A stretch of DNA of 64,000 nt from Microbacterium sp. Root180 (GCF_001428485.1 NZ_LMHS01000002.1:320415-384414); one strand, 5' to 3'; counted from the first letter of the stretch, positions 1 through 11,066 are shown. Made by a program: numbers and translations. Notes: a model not told the origin generated them from the sequence alone.

Positions 1-1
1 G

Positions 2-1339
2 CCGAAGGACATCAAGGTCCTGCTGCCGGACTATCCGACCGACGAGCTCGAGCAGGATCTTCGGAGGCTCGGCTACGAGAACATCATCTACACGCAGGCC
101 GGGGTCCCGCTCGAGTTCGGCGACCTGAAGCTCATGGTGACGCCGCTGCGCGCCCCGAGCGACGGGCCGATCGGAGACTCCTCGCTCAGTGTCGACGACG
201 GCACTGCCAGCATCCTCAACCAGAACGACTCCCACCCGCTCGATCTCGAGAAGCTCCTCGGCTTCTCGAAGCCCGAGGCGTACTTCACTCAGGTCTCGGG
301 GGCGATCTGGTGGCCCATGGTCTACGACCTGCCCCAGGATGCCAAGCAGAACTTCGCGAAGCTCAAGCGCGACGCCCAGAACAAGCGCGCGATGTACTAC
401 ATCGAGAAGGTCGACGCCCCGCACGTCTTCCCGATGGCAGGCCCGCCGATGTTCCTGCGCGAGGAGCTGTTCAAGTACAACGGCTACGGACTCGACGGCG
501 ACGCGATCTTCACCGATCAGCGGCAGTTCCTGGCGCACATGGCAGAGCTGCGTCCTGAGCAGAAGGGCTACGAGTTCGTCCCCGGCACCGTCGTGGAGCT
601 CAGCGGGGGAGAGATCTCGGTCACGCAGACCCTGTACACGGATGCCGAGATCGACCGCATCTTCGATGACAAGTGGTCGTATCTCGCCGAACAGCGCGAC
701 ACGCGCCAGGACGAGATCGCAGCGGAAGAGGCATCCCGCGCGCCCGTCCTCCCGCCCGCCGAGATGCTGGCGGCGATCCAGGAGTGGTGGGAGCCCCTGC
801 TGCGACGCGCGCGCACGATCCGCAACGGCGTCGGCGGAGCCGTGCGGTTCCGCATCGGCGAACTCGACATGGTCGTGGACTTCCCCAAGGCCAAGGTCCG
901 CGAGTACGCGGGCGAGGAGTGCATCTACTGGTACACGATCCCCGCGGACCTCGTCTCTACCAACATCGCCGATCACGAGATCGACTGGTCGAACTCGATC
1001 TTCCTCTCGATGCAGTTCGAGGTCGGACGCAGCGGCAAGTTCAACGAGTTCCTGACGACCTTCCTCAAATGCCTCTCGCGCGATCGGATCGAGTACGTCG
1101 AGAACTGGTACTCCGAGCAGACCGACCAGACGGAGGACGCGCAGCTCGGCGACTGGATGGTGCAACGGCGCTGCCCGCACCTGCGTGCGGACCTCACCAA
1201 GACCGGCAAGATCGAGGACGGCGTGCTCACCTGCTCGCTGCACGACTGGAAGTGGGACCTCGCCAGCGGCAAGTGCCTCACCAGCCAGGGCCATCCGATC
1301 CGCGCGAACCTGGTCGAAGCGGACGCGCCCGCCGCCTGA
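2..1339 (+). CDS. MBL-fold / Rieske protein, NamH-like (5' end outside window)
   Basis: The reading frame is open from base 2, so the N-terminus lies upstream of the window. The C-terminus has a Rieske [2Fe-2S] pattern: RCPHL, then 15 residues further on TCSLHDW (Cys-x-His and Cys-x-x-His ligands). The upstream part resembles the UlaG-like metallo-beta-lactamase fold found in CMP-sialic acid hydroxylase relatives. In mycobacteria the family member NamH hydroxylates UDP-N-acetylmuramate to the glycolyl form, and Microbacterium peptidoglycan is known to carry N-glycolylmuramic acid, so this role is plausible here. That is inference from family and presumed genus. The metal-binding HxHxDH part of the MBL domain is not visible, and another Rieske monooxygenase function remains possible. 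Confidence 0.7.
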   Translation, partial: PKDIKVLLPDYPTDELEQDLRRLGYENIIYTQAGVPLEFGDLKLMVTPLRAPSDGPIGDSSLSVDDGTASILNQNDSHPLDLEKLLGFSKPEAYFTQVSGAIWWPMVYDLPQDAKQNFAKLKRDAQNKRAMYYIEKVDAPHVFPMAGPPMFLREELFKYNGYGLDGDAIFTDQRQFLAHMAELRPEQKGYEFVPGTVVELSGGEISVTQTLYTDAEIDRIFDDKWSYLAEQRDTRQDEIAAEEASRAPVLPPAEMLAAIQEWWEPLLRRARTIRNGVGGAVRFRIGELDMVVDFPKAKVREYAGEECIYWYTIPADLVSTNIADHEIDWSNSIFLSMQFEVGRSGKFNEFLTTFLKCLSRDRIEYVENWYSEQTDQTEDAQLGDWMVQRRCPHLRADLTKTGKIEDGVLTCSLHDWKWDLASGKCLTSQGHPIRANLVEADAPAA

Positions 1340-1419
1340 CGCGGCTCACTCAGCGCCCCTCGGCGCGAGCGAGGTGCGGATCTGCGTCATCCGAGCCGAC
1401 GACGCCGCCATTGCGCTGA

Positions 1420-1425
1420 TAGGAT
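1420..1425 (+). promoter_or_regulatory. Putative -10 element of the pyr operon
   Basis: TAGGAT lies about 20 nt before the PyrR site and about 60 nt before pyrR. No convincing -35 is visible. A start near 1432 would leave a short leader containing the whole PyrR hairpin. Confidence 0.4.
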
Positions 1426-1443
1426 CGCGGAGAACCACAGCAA

Positions 1444-1474
1444 CCTTTAACCCCGTCCCGTGAGGCGGAGAAGG
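1444..1474 (+). promoter_or_regulatory. PyrR-binding RNA element overlapping the pyrR Shine-Dalgarno
   Basis: The sequence can fold with CCTT (1444-1447) against AAGG (1471-1474) and CCG (1453-1455) against CGG (1466-1468), leaving a loop containing CCCGTGAGG. This is the layout of actinobacterial PyrR binding loops. The purine-rich GGAGAAGGGAG (about 1467-1477) that would serve as ribosome binding site for the ATG at 1484 lies in the 3' arm. PyrR with UMP binding here would therefore block translation, as established for Mycobacterium smegmatis, rather than act through a Bacillus-type attenuator. No terminator hairpin is seen. Confidence 0.75.
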
Positions 1475-1483
1475 GAGCGGCGG

Positions 1484-2014
1484 ATGAGCACGCGAACCGT
1501 GCTGCACGAGGCCGACATCGCCCGAGCCCTGACTCGGATCTCCCACGAGATCCTCGAGTCCAACAAGGGCCCTCAGGACCTGGTCCTCCTCGGCATCCCC
1601 ACTCGAGGCGTCACGCTGGCGCACCGCATCGCCGCGCTCGTCGAGGAGTTCGGCGGCGCGCCGGTCCCCGTCGGCGCGCTCGACGTGACGATGTACCGCG
1701 ACGACCTGCACCGCAATCCCACGCGTGCGCCGCAGCCGACGCAGATCCCGGCGGGCGGCATCGACGGCCGGGTCGTCGTCCTCGTCGATGACGTCCTCTT
1801 CTCGGGTCGCAGCATCCGTGCCGCCCTCGACGCGCTGCAGGACATCGGGCGCCCGACGGCCGTTCGGCTGGCGACCCTCGTGGACCGCGGGCATCGCGAG
1901 CTGCCGATCAGGCCGGACTTCGTGGGCAAGAACCTGCCGAGCTCGCGTGACGAGCGCGTGAACGTGCGCCTCGCCGAGACCGACGGGCGCGAGGAGGTGA
2001 CGATCGAGTCATGA
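1484..2014 (+). CDS. pyrR: Pyr operon RNA-binding regulator / uracil phosphoribosyltransferase PyrR
   Basis: 176 aa, the usual PyrR length. The PRPP-binding loop of type I phosphoribosyltransferases is visible as [18 protein letters not shown] (about residues 98-115). The protein senses UMP/PRPP and represses the pyr operon, and has weak uracil phosphoribosyltransferase activity. The ATG at 1484 is chosen over an in-frame GTG at 1460 because the GTG lies inside the PyrR hairpin and has no ribosome binding site. First gene of the operon; its stop overlaps the pyrB start (ATGA). Confidence 0.95.
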   Translation: MSTRTVLHEADIARALTRISHEILESNKGPQDLVLLGIPTRGVTLAHRIAALVEEFGGAPVPVGALDVTMYRDDLHRNPTRAPQPTQIPAGGIDGRVVVLVDDVLFSGRSIRAALDALQDIGRPTAVRLATLVDRGHRELPIRPDFVGKNLPSSRDERVNVRLAETDGREEVTIES

Positions 2015-2988
2015 GGCACCTGCTCGATACGAAGCACCTCTCCCGCGAGGACGCGCTGCGCATCCTCGACGTCGCCGAGGACATGGCCGACACGCAGCAG
2101 CGCGAGGTCAAGAAACTGCCCACGCTGCGCGGCAAGACCGTCGTCAACCTCTTCTTCGAGGACTCCACGCGCACGCGCATCTCATTCGAGGCTGCGGCCA
2201 AGCGACTCTCCGCCGACGTCATCAACTTCTCGGCGAAGGGCTCGAGCGTCTCGAAGGGCGAGTCCCTCCAGGACACCGCGCAGACCCTGCAGGCGATGGG
2301 CGCGGATGCCGTCGTCATCCGCCACGGGGCCTCCGGCGCTCCGCGCACCCTCGCCACGAGCGGGTGGATCACCGCCGGCGTCGTCAACGCGGGGGACGGG
2401 ACGCACGAGCACCCCACCCAGGCGCTCCTGGACGCCTTCACCATCCGCAAGCGCCGCCACGGCGCCGACAGCCGCGGACGCGATCTCGCGGGTGTGAAGG
2501 TCACGATCGTCGGCGACATCCTGCACTCGCGCGTCGCGCGGTCCAACGTGTGGCTCCTCGCCACCCTCGGCGCGGACGTCACCCTGGTCGCGCCGCCCAC
2601 CCTGGTGCCGCAGGATGTCTCGGCCTGGCCGGCTCGCGTCGTCTACGACCTCGACGAGGCCATCGCCGGCGGTCCTGACGCCCTCATGATGCTGCGGATC
2701 CAGCTGGAGCGCATGAATGCGGCGTATTTCCCCACTGAACGGGAGTATTCCCGGCGGTGGGGCCTCGACGCGCGACGTCTGCGCGCGCTCGGTGCGGATA
2801 GCATTGTCATGCACCCCGGTCCCATGAACCGGGGCCTCGAGATCTCCGCAGAGGCCGCGGACTCGCCTCGCTCGACCGTCCTCGAGCAGGTGGCGAACGG
2901 CGTCTCGGTGCGCATGGCCGCGCTCTACCTGCTCCTGGCGGGCGCGGAGCACAGCGAAGACACCCGAGAGAAGGAGACCACCCGATGA
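2011..2988 (+). CDS. pyrB: Aspartate carbamoyltransferase catalytic subunit
   Basis: 325 aa. Condenses carbamoyl phosphate and aspartate to N-carbamoylaspartate, the first committed step of pyrimidine synthesis. The carbamoyl-phosphate loop [13 protein letters not shown] is at about 49-61 and [11 protein letters not shown] at about 134-144. No regulatory pyrI is present, as usual in actinobacteria, so control is expected through PyrR. Overlaps pyrR and pyrC by 4 nt each, consistent with translational coupling. Confidence 0.97.
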   Translation: MRHLLDTKHLSREDALRILDVAEDMADTQQREVKKLPTLRGKTVVNLFFEDSTRTRISFEAAAKRLSADVINFSAKGSSVSKGESLQDTAQTLQAMGADAVVIRHGASGAPRTLATSGWITAGVVNAGDGTHEHPTQALLDAFTIRKRRHGADSRGRDLAGVKVTIVGDILHSRVARSNVWLLATLGADVTLVAPPTLVPQDVSAWPARVVYDLDEAIAGGPDALMMLRIQLERMNAAYFPTEREYSRRWGLDARRLRALGADSIVMHPGPMNRGLEISAEAADSPRSTVLEQVANGVSVRMAALYLLLAGAEHSEDTREKETTR

Positions 2989-4295
2989 CCGAGGCCCTTC
3001 TCTTCCGCGGAGCGCTGATCGAAGGCTCCGGCTCCTCCGACATCCTCGTCGAGGACGGGATCATCTCCGAGGTCGGCTCCGGCCTGAGCCGCGCGGGGGC
3101 GACGGTGGTCGACGCGGCCGGGCTCGTCGCCCTTCCCGGTCTGGTCGACCTGCACACGCACCTCCGTGAGCCCGGGTACGAGGCATCCGAGACCATTCTC
3201 AGCGGATCGCGGGCGGCTGCGGCCGGCGGCTACACCGCCGTCTTCGCGATGCCGAACACCTCGCCTGTCGCCGACACCGCCGGCGTCGTCGAGCAGGAGC
3301 TCGCCTTGGGGGAGGCTGCCGGCTTCGTCACCGTGCAGCCGATCGGGGCGGTCACCGTCGGGCAGAAGGGCGAGCGCCTCGCCGAGCTCGGCGCGATGGC
3401 GGACTCGCGCGCCCGCGTGCGCGTCTTCAGCGACGACGGATTCTGCGTATGGGACCCGCTGATCATGCGCCGCGCGCTCGAATACGTGAAGGCGTTCGAC
3501 GGCGTCATCGCGCAGCATGCGCAGGACCCGCGCCTCACCGAGGGCGCGCAGATGAACGAGGGGGCCGTCTCGGCCGAACTCGGCCTCGCCGGATGGCCCG
3601 CGGTCGCCGAGGAGTCGATCATCGCGCGCGACGTGCTGCTCGCCGAGCACGTCGGATCCCGCCTGCACGTCTGCCATCTGTCGACGGCGGGATCGGTCGA
3701 GATCATCCGGTGGGCGAAGCGTCGCGGAGTGAACGTCACCGCCGAGGTCACCCCGCACCATCTGCTGCTCACCGACGAGCTCGTGCGCGACTACGACGCC
3801 CGATACAAGGTGAATCCGCCGCTGCGTCGCGAAGAGGACGTGCTCGCCGTGCGCGAGGGACTCGCCGACGGCACCATCGACATCGTCGCGACCGACCACG
3901 CGCCGCATCCCACCGAGGCCAAGGCGTGCGAGTGGCACGCCGCCGCCAACGGGATGGTCGGCCTGGAGAGTGCGCTGCGCGTCGTGCAGCAGGCGATGGT
4001 CGACACCGGCCTGCTCACCTGGGCCGACGTCGCCCGCGTCATGTCGCGCGAACCCGCACGCATCGGGCGTCTCGCCGACCACGGCACTCCGCTGACGGCC
4101 GGGCACCCGGCGTCGCTGACCTTCTACGACCCGTCACCGGTGCGCGCCTTCACGACCGGCGACCTCCGCGGACGCAGCGTGAACTCGCCCTATCTCGGCC
4201 GCGAGCTGCCCGGCGAGGTGCGCTGGACCCTCCATCACGGCACCACGACCGTCGCCGAGGGCGCGCTGCTGGACGCACCGGGGGCGCGCGCATGA
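2985..4295 (+). CDS. pyrC: Dihydroorotase
   Basis: 436 aa class I dihydroorotase. Cyclises carbamoylaspartate to dihydroorotate with a binuclear zinc centre. The metal-binding [10 protein letters not shown] motif is at about 55-64, and later metal ligands are carried by AQHAQD, HVCHLS and ATDHAPH. Starts in an ATGA overlap with pyrB and ends in an ATGA overlap with the next small membrane protein. Confidence 0.97.
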   Translation: MTEALLFRGALIEGSGSSDILVEDGIISEVGSGLSRAGATVVDAAGLVALPGLVDLHTHLREPGYEASETILSGSRAAAAGGYTAVFAMPNTSPVADTAGVVEQELALGEAAGFVTVQPIGAVTVGQKGERLAELGAMADSRARVRVFSDDGFCVWDPLIMRRALEYVKAFDGVIAQHAQDPRLTEGAQMNEGAVSAELGLAGWPAVAEESIIARDVLLAEHVGSRLHVCHLSTAGSVEIIRWAKRRGVNVTAEVTPHHLLLTDELVRDYDARYKVNPPLRREEDVLAVREGLADGTIDIVATDHAPHPTEAKACEWHAAANGMVGLESALRVVQQAMVDTGLLTWADVARVMSREPARIGRLADHGTPLTAGHPASLTFYDPSPVRAFTTGDLRGRSVNSPYLGRELPGEVRWTLHHGTTTVAEGALLDAPGARA

Positions 4296-4801
4296 CGCGC
4301 GAGGGTGCGCTGATCGTCACGGTGATCGCCGCGCTGGCGCTCGTCGTGCTCGGCGTCTGGGCGTGGCGTCGACGCGCACGCCGCGACAGCGCCTTCGTCG
4401 CGCCCGTGGCCGAGGCGCCCGACGGTGCCGCCGTTCTCGCCGTGTTCGCGTCGCTGTACGTCGCGACCACTCGTCACGGCGAGCCGCTCGAGCGCTTGGC
4501 GGTGAAAGGCCTCGCCTTCCGTTCGCGCGCGGACGTCACGGTGACCGACGCCGGCGTCGCGATCGATCTGACCGGCCAGCCGCGCGTCTTCGTCGACGTC
4601 GCCCGCATCCTCGACGTGGCCCAATCCACGGTCGCGATCGATCGAGTGGTCGAACGCGACGGGCTCACGCGCCTGTCGTGGCGCACCGACGACGGCAGCG
4701 TCGTCGACTCCTACTTCCGCCCGCAGGATGCCTCGGCTCGCGCTCTCGCCGACGCGGTGAGCGGCATCCTCCTCCCCAGTCAGACGGGAACCGACGCATG
4801 A
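4292..4801 (+). CDS. Single-pass membrane protein with PH-like domain of the pyr operon
   Basis: 169 aa. One hydrophobic segment (about residues 7-25) is followed by an Arg-rich stop-transfer stretch and a soluble C-terminal part of predicted beta content. A protein of this kind sits between pyrC and carA in many actinobacteria (the Rv1382 position in Mycobacterium tuberculosis) and is annotated as a PH-like membrane or transporter-associated protein. Its biochemical role is not known to me. The start codon ATG at 4292 overlaps the pyrC stop, and its own stop overlaps the carA start, so it is fully embedded in the operon and should be made in step with the pathway enzymes. Confidence 0.8.
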   Translation: MTREGALIVTVIAALALVVLGVWAWRRRARRDSAFVAPVAEAPDGAAVLAVFASLYVATTRHGEPLERLAVKGLAFRSRADVTVTDAGVAIDLTGQPRVFVDVARILDVAQSTVAIDRVVERDGLTRLSWRTDDGSVVDSYFRPQDASARALADAVSGILLPSQTGTDA

Positions 4802-5952
4802 CCTCCCTGTTCCAGACCGCTCCCGCCGTGCTCGTCCTCGAGGACGGCACACGCCACGTCGGCCGCGCCTACGGCGCCGAGGGCACGACGCTGGGCGAGG
4901 TGGTGTTCTCCACCGGCATGACCGGCTACCAGGAGACGCTGACCGACCCCTCCTACGCCGGCCAGATCGTGCTGCAGACCGCGCCGCACATCGGCAACAC
5001 CGGCATGAACGGCGAGGACCCCGAGTCGCGCCGCATCTGGGTGTCGGGCTACATCGTGCGCGACCCCTCCCGCGTCGTGTCGAACTGGCGTGCCGACGAG
5101 TCGCTCGACGACGCGCTCGTGAACGACGGCGTCGTGGGCATCAGCGGGATCGACACGCGCGCGGTCACGCGGCACATCCGCTCGGCCGGCAGCATGCGCG
5201 GCGGAATCTTCTCGGGTGAAGCCGCAGCCGTCGACGCGGACGAGCAGCTGCGCCTGGTGCGCGAGGCCCCGCAGATGGCGGGTCAGAACCTGTCCGCGCA
5301 GGTCTCGGTCTCCGCCGCCGAGGTCACCGCGGCCACGGGGGAGCGGATCGGGAACCTCGCGGTGCTCGACCTCGGCGTCAAGCAGGCGACCGTCGACAAT
5401 CTCGCCGCCCGAGGCTTCGAGGTCCACGTCCTCCCGCAGGACGTCACGATCGAGGAGATCCGCGCGATCGATCCGGTCGCCGTCTTCTACTCGAACGGCC
5501 CGGGTGATCCCGCCGCGTCGGGCGACCACGTCGATCTGCTCCGCAGTGTGCTCGACGACGGACTGCCGTTCTTCGGCATCTGCTTCGGCAACCAGCTACT
5601 CGGCCGCGCCCTCGGCCTTGGAACCTACAAGCTGCCCTTCGGCCACCGCGGGATCAATCAGCCGGTCCTCGACAAGGAGACCGGCCGAGTCGAGATCACG
5701 GCGCACAACCACGGCTTCGCGGTCGACGCGCCCATCGAGGGCGAGTTCGACAGTCCCCACGGCTACGGACGCATCGAGGTGAGCCACGTCGGTCTCAACG
5801 ACCAGGTCGTCGAGGGTCTGCGTGCGCTCGACATCCCCGCCTTCTCGGTGCAGTACCACCCCGAGGCGGCCGCCGGCCCGCACGACGCCAACTACCTCTT
5901 CGATCGCTTCCGCGACCTCGTCGTCGCGACCCTGAAGGAAAAGAATGCCTAA
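4798..5952 (+). CDS. carA: Carbamoyl-phosphate synthase small (glutaminase) chain
   Basis: 384 aa. Hydrolyses glutamine and passes ammonia to CarB. The N-terminal CarA domain is followed by a class I amidotransferase domain with nucleophile elbow [12 protein letters not shown] and a distal [13 protein letters not shown] supplying His and Glu. The elbow reads GICFGNQ instead of the common GICLGHQ, but the catalytic Cys is kept. The start is the ATG at 4798, overlapping the previous stop; longer open frame upstream is a shadow of pyrC and the membrane gene. Confidence 0.96.
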   Translation: MTSLFQTAPAVLVLEDGTRHVGRAYGAEGTTLGEVVFSTGMTGYQETLTDPSYAGQIVLQTAPHIGNTGMNGEDPESRRIWVSGYIVRDPSRVVSNWRADESLDDALVNDGVVGISGIDTRAVTRHIRSAGSMRGGIFSGEAAAVDADEQLRLVREAPQMAGQNLSAQVSVSAAEVTAATGERIGNLAVLDLGVKQATVDNLAARGFEVHVLPQDVTIEEIRAIDPVAVFYSNGPGDPAASGDHVDLLRSVLDDGLPFFGICFGNQLLGRALGLGTYKLPFGHRGINQPVLDKETGRVEITAHNHGFAVDAPIEGEFDSPHGYGRIEVSHVGLNDQVVEGLRALDIPAFSVQYHPEAAAGPHDANYLFDRFRDLVVATLKEKNA

Positions 5953-8900
5953 GCGCGACGACATCAACTCGGTCCTCGTCATCGGCTCCGGGCCGATCGT
6001 CATCGGCCAGGCGTGCGAGTTCGACTACTCGGGCACCCAGGCCTGCCGGGTCCTGCGCGAGGAGGGCGTGCGCGTCATCCTGGTCAACTCGAACCCGGCC
6101 ACGATCATGACCGACCCCGACTTCGCGGACGCGACCTACATCGAGCCGATCACGCCCGCGGTCATCGAGTCGATCATCGCGAAGGAGAAGCCAGACGCGA
6201 TCCTGCCCACCCTGGGCGGGCAGACCGCCCTGAACGCCGCGATCGCGCTGCACCAGCTCGGCATCCTCGAGAAGTACGACGTCGAGCTGATCGGCGCCGA
6301 TTTCGAGGCCATCAACAAGGGCGAGGACCGGCAGATCTTCAAGCAGCTCGTCCTCGACGCGGGGGCGGATGTCGCGGCATCCGTCATCTGCCACTCGATG
6401 GACGAGCTGATCGCCGGCGCCGCGCAGCTGGGCTACCCGCTCGTCGTGCGACCGTCGTTCACGATGGGAGGCCTCGGCTCGGGCTTCGCATACGACGAGA
6501 CCGACCTCCGCCGCATCGGCGGCGCCGGACTGCACGACTCGCCCACGAACGAGGTGCTCCTCGAGGAGTCGATCCTCGGGTGGAAGGAGTACGAGCTCGA
6601 GCTCATGCGCGACACCGCCGACAACACGGTCGTCGTCTGCTCGATCGAGAACGTCGATCCCGTCGGCGTGCACACCGGCGACTCGATCACGGTCGCCCCC
6701 GCGCTGACACTCACCGACCGCGAGTACCAGAAGCTCCGCGACATCGGCATCGACATCATCCGCGCCGTGGGCGTGGACACGGGCGGCTGCAACATCCAGT
6801 TCGCGGTCGACCCCGCGACGGGCCGCATCATCGTCATCGAGATGAACCCGCGCGTCTCGCGCTCGTCGGCCCTCGCCTCCAAGGCCACCGGCTTCCCGAT
6901 CGCCAAGATCGCCGCGAAGCTCGCGATCGGCTACCGCCTCGACGAGATCCCGAACGACATCACGAAGGTGACGCCGGCCAGCTTCGAGCCGACCCTGGAC
7001 TACGTCGTCGTCAAGGTTCCGCGCTTCAACTTCGAGAAGTTCCCGGCCGCCGACACGACCCTCACGACGACCATGAAGTCGGTCGGCGAGGCCATGGCGA
7101 TCGGACGCAACTACGCGACGGCGCTGCAGAAGGCGCTGCGCTCGCTCGAGAAGCGCGGCTCCAGCTTCCACTGGGGCGCCGAGGAGCGCTCGGCGGCGGA
7201 GCTGCTCGAGATCGCGAAGAAGCCGACCGACGGTCGCATCGTGGTGCTGCAGCAGGCCCTGCGCCGGGGGGCCTCGGTCGAGGATGCCTTCGAGGCCACC
7301 AAGATCGACCCGTGGTTCCTGGACCAGATCGTGCTCATCAACGAGGTCGCCGAGTTCGTGGCGAAGGCGGAGGAGCTGGATGCCGCGACCCTGCGCATCG
7401 CGAAGGAGCACGGCTTCAGCGACGCCCAGATCGCGCAGCTGCGGGGTATCTCGGAGACGGAGGCGCGCGGCATCCGTCACGCACTGGGCCTGCGGCCCGT
7501 CTACAAGACGGTGGACACGTGCGCGGGGGAGTTCCCGGCCCTCACTCCGTACCACTACTCGAGCTACGACCTCGAGACCGAGGTGACGCCGTCCGAGCGG
7601 ACGAAGGTGGTCATCATCGGGTCGGGTCCGAACCGGATCGGCCAGGGCGTCGAGTTCGACTACTCGTGCGTGCACGCGTCGTTCGCACTGGCGGCCGTCG
7701 GCTACGAGACGGTCATGGTCAACTGCAATCCCGAGACGGTCTCGACCGACTACGACACGTCCGACCGCCTGTACTTCGAGCCGCTGACGCTCGAGGACGT
7801 GCTCGAGGTGCTCCACGCCGAGGCTCAGTCGGGCGAGATCCTCGGCGTCATCTGCCAACTGGGGGGCCAGACCCCCCTCGGGCTCGCGAAGGGCATCGAG
7901 GAGGCCGGCTACCCGATCCTCGGCACGCAGCCCGCGGCGATCGACCTCGCCGAGGAGCGCGAGCTCTTCTCGCGCCTCCTCGACGAGGCCGGACTCGTGG
8001 CGCCGCGCAGCGGCACCGCGATCGACGCCGACGGCGCGGTCGCGGTGGCCGAGGAGATCGGCTATCCGGTGCTCGTGCGCCCGAGTTTCGTCCTCGGCGG
8101 GCGCGGCATGGAGATCGTCTACTCCACGGAGGCCCTGTACGACTATTTCGTGCGGATCGCCGACCAGGCCATCATCGGACCCGGCATGCCGCTGCTGGTC
8201 GACCGCTTCCTCGACGATGCGATCGAGATCGACGTCGACGCGCTGTTCGACGGCGACGAGCTGTACATCGGCGGGGTCATGGAGCACCTCGAGGAGGCGG
8301 GCATCCACTCCGGCGATTCGTCGTGCACGCTGCCGCCGGTGAGCCTCGGGCGCACCGACATCGACCGCGTCCGCGTGGCGACGCACGCCATCGCCCAGGG
8401 GGTCGGCGTGCGTGGACTGCTCAACGTGCAGTTCGCCATCTCGGCGGGTGTGCTCTACGTGATCGAGGCGAATCCCCGTGCGAGCCGCACGGTGCCGTTC
8501 GTGTCGAAGGCGCTGGGCATCCCGCTCGCGAAGGCGGCGTCGCGCGTGATGGCCGGCTCGAGCATCGCCGAACTCAAGGCCGAGGGGATGCTGCCCGTGC
8601 AGGACGGCTCGCGTGTGCCTCTGGACGCGCCGGTCGCCGTCAAGGAGGCCGTGCTGCCGTTCAAGCGCTTCCGCACCGCCGACGGCCAGACCGTGGACTC
8701 GGTGCTCGGCCCGGAGATGCGCTCGACCGGCGAGGTCATGGGCATCGACCGCGACTTCCCGACGGCGTTCGCCAAGTCGCAGGAAGCGGCCTACGGCGGC
8801 ATGCCGCTCGAGGGCACCGTCTTCATCTCGGTGGCCGACAGCGACAAGCGCGCGGTGATCCTTCCCGCGCATCGCCTGCAGGAGCTCGGATTCGACCTCG

Positions 8901-9232
8901 TCGCGACGGAGGGCACGGCCGAGATCCTCGCCCGCAACGGCATCGCCGTGCGCGTGGTGAACAAGTACTCCGAGACCCAGGAGTCGGGAGCGACCAACAT
9001 CGTCGACCTGATCAACGCGGGCGAGATCGACATCGTCGTGAACACGCCCTCGGGCGGGAGTGCCCGTGCGGACGGCTACGAGATCCGTGCGGCGGCCGTC
9101 GCCGGTGACAAGGCGCTGTTCACGACCATGGCCGTTCTCGGCGCCGCGGTGAGCGCGCTTCCCGTGCTGCGAGAGGGATTCGCTGTGAAGAGCCTGCAGG
9201 AATACGCGGCAGATCGGGCGGTGCGCGCGTGA
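5945..9232 (+). CDS. carB: Carbamoyl-phosphate synthase large chain
   Basis: 1095 aa, full length. Two homologous ATP-grasp halves make carboxyphosphate and then carbamoyl phosphate. The repeated nucleotide-binding starts [20 protein letters not shown] (about 10) and [20 protein letters not shown] (about 557) mark the two halves, and a C-terminal MGS-like allosteric domain follows from about residue 955. Overlaps the carA stop by 8 nt and the pyrF start by 4 nt. Confidence 0.98.
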   Translation: MPKRDDINSVLVIGSGPIVIGQACEFDYSGTQACRVLREEGVRVILVNSNPATIMTDPDFADATYIEPITPAVIESIIAKEKPDAILPTLGGQTALNAAIALHQLGILEKYDVELIGADFEAINKGEDRQIFKQLVLDAGADVAASVICHSMDELIAGAAQLGYPLVVRPSFTMGGLGSGFAYDETDLRRIGGAGLHDSPTNEVLLEESILGWKEYELELMRDTADNTVVVCSIENVDPVGVHTGDSITVAPALTLTDREYQKLRDIGIDIIRAVGVDTGGCNIQFAVDPATGRIIVIEMNPRVSRSSALASKATGFPIAKIAAKLAIGYRLDEIPNDITKVTPASFEPTLDYVVVKVPRFNFEKFPAADTTLTTTMKSVGEAMAIGRNYATALQKALRSLEKRGSSFHWGAEERSAAELLEIAKKPTDGRIVVLQQALRRGASVEDAFEATKIDPWFLDQIVLINEVAEFVAKAEELDAATLRIAKEHGFSDAQIAQLRGISETEARGIRHALGLRPVYKTVDTCAGEFPALTPYHYSSYDLETEVTPSERTKVVIIGSGPNRIGQGVEFDYSCVHASFALAAVGYETVMVNCNPETVSTDYDTSDRLYFEPLTLEDVLEVLHAEAQSGEILGVICQLGGQTPLGLAKGIEEAGYPILGTQPAAIDLAEERELFSRLLDEAGLVAPRSGTAIDADGAVAVAEEIGYPVLVRPSFVLGGRGMEIVYSTEALYDYFVRIADQAIIGPGMPLLVDRFLDDAIEIDVDALFDGDELYIGGVMEHLEEAGIHSGDSSCTLPPVSLGRTDIDRVRVATHAIAQGVGVRGLLNVQFAISAGVLYVIEANPRASRTVPFVSKALGIPLAKAASRVMAGSSIAELKAEGMLPVQDGSRVPLDAPVAVKEAVLPFKRFRTADGQTVDSVLGPEMRSTGEVMGIDRDFPTAFAKSQEAAYGGMPLEGTVFISVADSDKRAVILPAHRLQELGFDLVATEGTAEILARNGIAVRVVNKYSETQESGATNIVDLINAGEIDIVVNTPSGGSARADGYEIRAAAVAGDKALFTTMAVLGAAVSALPVLREGFAVKSLQEYAADRAVRA

Positions 9233-10086
9233 GCTCCTTCGGCGAACGGGTCGCGACGGCCCTGGCGACTCACGGCCCGCTGTGCGTCGGAATCGACCCG
9301 CACGTGACGCTCCTGGAGGAGTGGGGGATGGATGCCTCCGCCCGCGCCGCGAGGGAGTTCGGCCTGCGCGTGGTCGAGGCGGCGGCGGGACGCGTCGGCG
9401 TCGTCAAGCCGCAGGTCGCGTTCTTCGAACGCTACGGCTCGGCCGGCTTCGCGGCGCTCGAGGATGTGCTCGCCGCCGCGCGCGACGCCGGTCTCGTGGT
9501 GATCGCCGACGCGAAGCGCGGCGACATCGGCACGACGATGGACGGGTACGCCGCCGCGTGGCTCGAAGTCGGCTCGCCGCTCGAGGCCGATGCGGTCACG
9601 CTGAGCCCGTACCTCGGCCCCGACTCGCTGCGGGCGACCCTCACGACGGCGATCCGCCATGGCAAGGGCGCGTTCGTGCTCGCCGCGACCAGCAATCCCG
9701 AGGCCTTCGCGCTCCAGAGCGCCCAGGTCGTGGATGTCGCCGCGAGCGACGGCCAGACCGTCGCGGAGCGCGTCGCCCGGGACATCGCGTGGGTCAATGG
9801 CTCGGCCGCGTTCGGTGGCGGCCTCGGGCCGGTCGGCCTGGTCGTCGGAGCGACGGTCGATCGCGCCGCGATCGGCCTGACCGACGAGGCACTCCGCGGT
9901 GCGCCCATCCTCGCTCCCGGCTTCGGTGCGCAGGGTGCCGAACCGGCGCAGCTCGACGCGCTCTTCGGCGCGCTGGCCGCGAACGTCATCGCGAGCGAGA
10001 GCCGCAGCATCCTCTCGGCCGGCCCTGCCGCGCTGGCGCGGCGCATCGAGGAGCGTGCCGCGCTGTACGGAGGCCCCCGTGGCTGA
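9229..10086 (+). CDS. pyrF: Orotidine 5'-phosphate decarboxylase (long actinobacterial type)
   Basis: 285 aa. Converts OMP to UMP. The substrate signature LCVGIDPH is at about 18-25, and the catalytic [14 protein letters not shown] (about 94-107) carries the Lys/Asp set of the larger PyrF subfamily found in mycobacteria. GTG start in a GTGA overlap with carB. Last pathway gene of the operon; pyrD and pyrE are not in this window. The stop overlaps the GTG of the next gene by 8 nt, so gmk is probably cotranscribed. Confidence 0.96.
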   Translation: MSSFGERVATALATHGPLCVGIDPHVTLLEEWGMDASARAAREFGLRVVEAAAGRVGVVKPQVAFFERYGSAGFAALEDVLAAARDAGLVVIADAKRGDIGTTMDGYAAAWLEVGSPLEADAVTLSPYLGPDSLRATLTTAIRHGKGAFVLAATSNPEAFALQSAQVVDVAASDGQTVAERVARDIAWVNGSAAFGGGLGPVGLVVGATVDRAAIGLTDEALRGAPILAPGFGAQGAEPAQLDALFGALAANVIASESRSILSAGPAALARRIEERAALYGGPRG

Positions 10087-10975
10087 GTCGCGCACCCCGC
10101 CCGAGGTCGACCGGGTCGCCGCATCCCGCCGGGCCGTCGCCGCGCGCCGCGAGAGGGCGGCGCTCAAGAAGGACGTGTCGATGCGGGTCATCACCCCGCA
10201 GGAGCTGCTGCGGCGCGCCCTGGCCGAGCCCGCGTCGCCCGCCGGCGCCATGCGCGTGACGGAGTTCCTCACGAGCATCCCGGCGATCGGCGAAGGCAAG
10301 CGCGACCGCATCCTGAAGGATCTCGAGATCTCGCCGGTGAAGCGACTCGGCGGCCTGGGCTCGCGCCAGCGAACGCAGCTGCGCCGGTTCCTCGACGGGC
10401 GCTGGCCCGAGATCGAGCCGCGCGGCGGACGCAGTCGGCTCGTCGTGCTCGCCGGCCCCACCGCCGTCGGGAAGGGCACCGTCGCCGCGCACATCAAGGA
10501 GCATCACCCCGAGATCCACCTCTCGGTCTCCGCGACGACGCGCGCGCCGCGCCCCGGTGAAGTCGACGGCGAGCACTACTTCTTCGTCGACGACGCGGAG
10601 TTCGACCGGATGGTCGAGGCGGGGGAGCTGCTCGAGCACGCCACCGTCCACAACGCCTACCGTTACGGCACGCCCCGGGCGCCGATCGAGCGCGTGCTCG
10701 CCGACGGCCGGACGGCACTCCTCGAGATCGATCTTCAGGGCGCGCGTCAGGTGCGCACGGCGGATCCCTCGGCGACGCTGGTGTTCCTGCTGCCGCCGAG
10801 CTGGGACGAGCTCGTCCACCGTCTGGTCGGTCGCGGCACGGAGGGCGCCGAGGAGCGGACCCGGCGCCTGCGCACGGCCAAGACCGAACTCGCCTCGCAG
10901 GGCGAGTTCGACTATCGCGTCGTGAACGACGACGTGGTGCGCGCCGCCGACGAGGTCGCCCGGCTTGCGCGCTGA
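10079..10975 (+). CDS. gmk: mIHF (integration host factor)-guanylate kinase fusion
   Basis: 298 aa from GTG 10079, which lies inside the pyrF end. Residues about 1-105 match actinobacterial integration host factor mIHF: a basic N-terminal helix, then VTEFLTSIPAIGEGKRDRIL and a helix-two-turn-helix ending in RLGGLGSRQRTQLRRF. Residues about 118-298 are guanylate kinase, with P-loop LAGPTAVGKGT, SVSATTRAPRPGE and DGEHYFFV. In mycobacteria mihF and gmk are separate neighbours; here there is no stop or start between them. The kinase phosphorylates GMP to GDP, and the N-terminal part may still bind DNA. Internal translation starts such as the GTG near 10174 cannot be excluded. Confidence 0.93.
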   Translation: MAESRTPPEVDRVAASRRAVAARRERAALKKDVSMRVITPQELLRRALAEPASPAGAMRVTEFLTSIPAIGEGKRDRILKDLEISPVKRLGGLGSRQRTQLRRFLDGRWPEIEPRGGRSRLVVLAGPTAVGKGTVAAHIKEHHPEIHLSVSATTRAPRPGEVDGEHYFFVDDAEFDRMVEAGELLEHATVHNAYRYGTPRAPIERVLADGRTALLEIDLQGARQVRTADPSATLVFLLPPSWDELVHRLVGRGTEGAEERTRRLRTAKTELASQGEFDYRVVNDDVVRAADEVARLAR

Positions 10976-10991
10976 ATCGCGCCCACTGACG

Positions 10992-10997
10992 TAGAAT
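10992..10997 (+). promoter_or_regulatory. Putative -10 element upstream of rpoZ
   Basis: TAGAAT in the 91-nt gap between gmk and rpoZ, about 70 nt before the rpoZ start. No clear -35 at 17 bp is visible. Confidence 0.4.
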
Positions 10998-11066
10998 GGT
11001 GGGATGCCTCGGCACGTCCGCGGCTCTCAGACCTCTCCACCCGTCATACGATCCAGGAGGATTCCC

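Noticed and set aside
5795..8872. 1025-residue open frame on the minus strand opposite carB
   Set aside because: Full-length carB on the plus strand explains the region; the antisense product is Arg/Asp/His-rich nonsense typical of a high-GC shadow frame.
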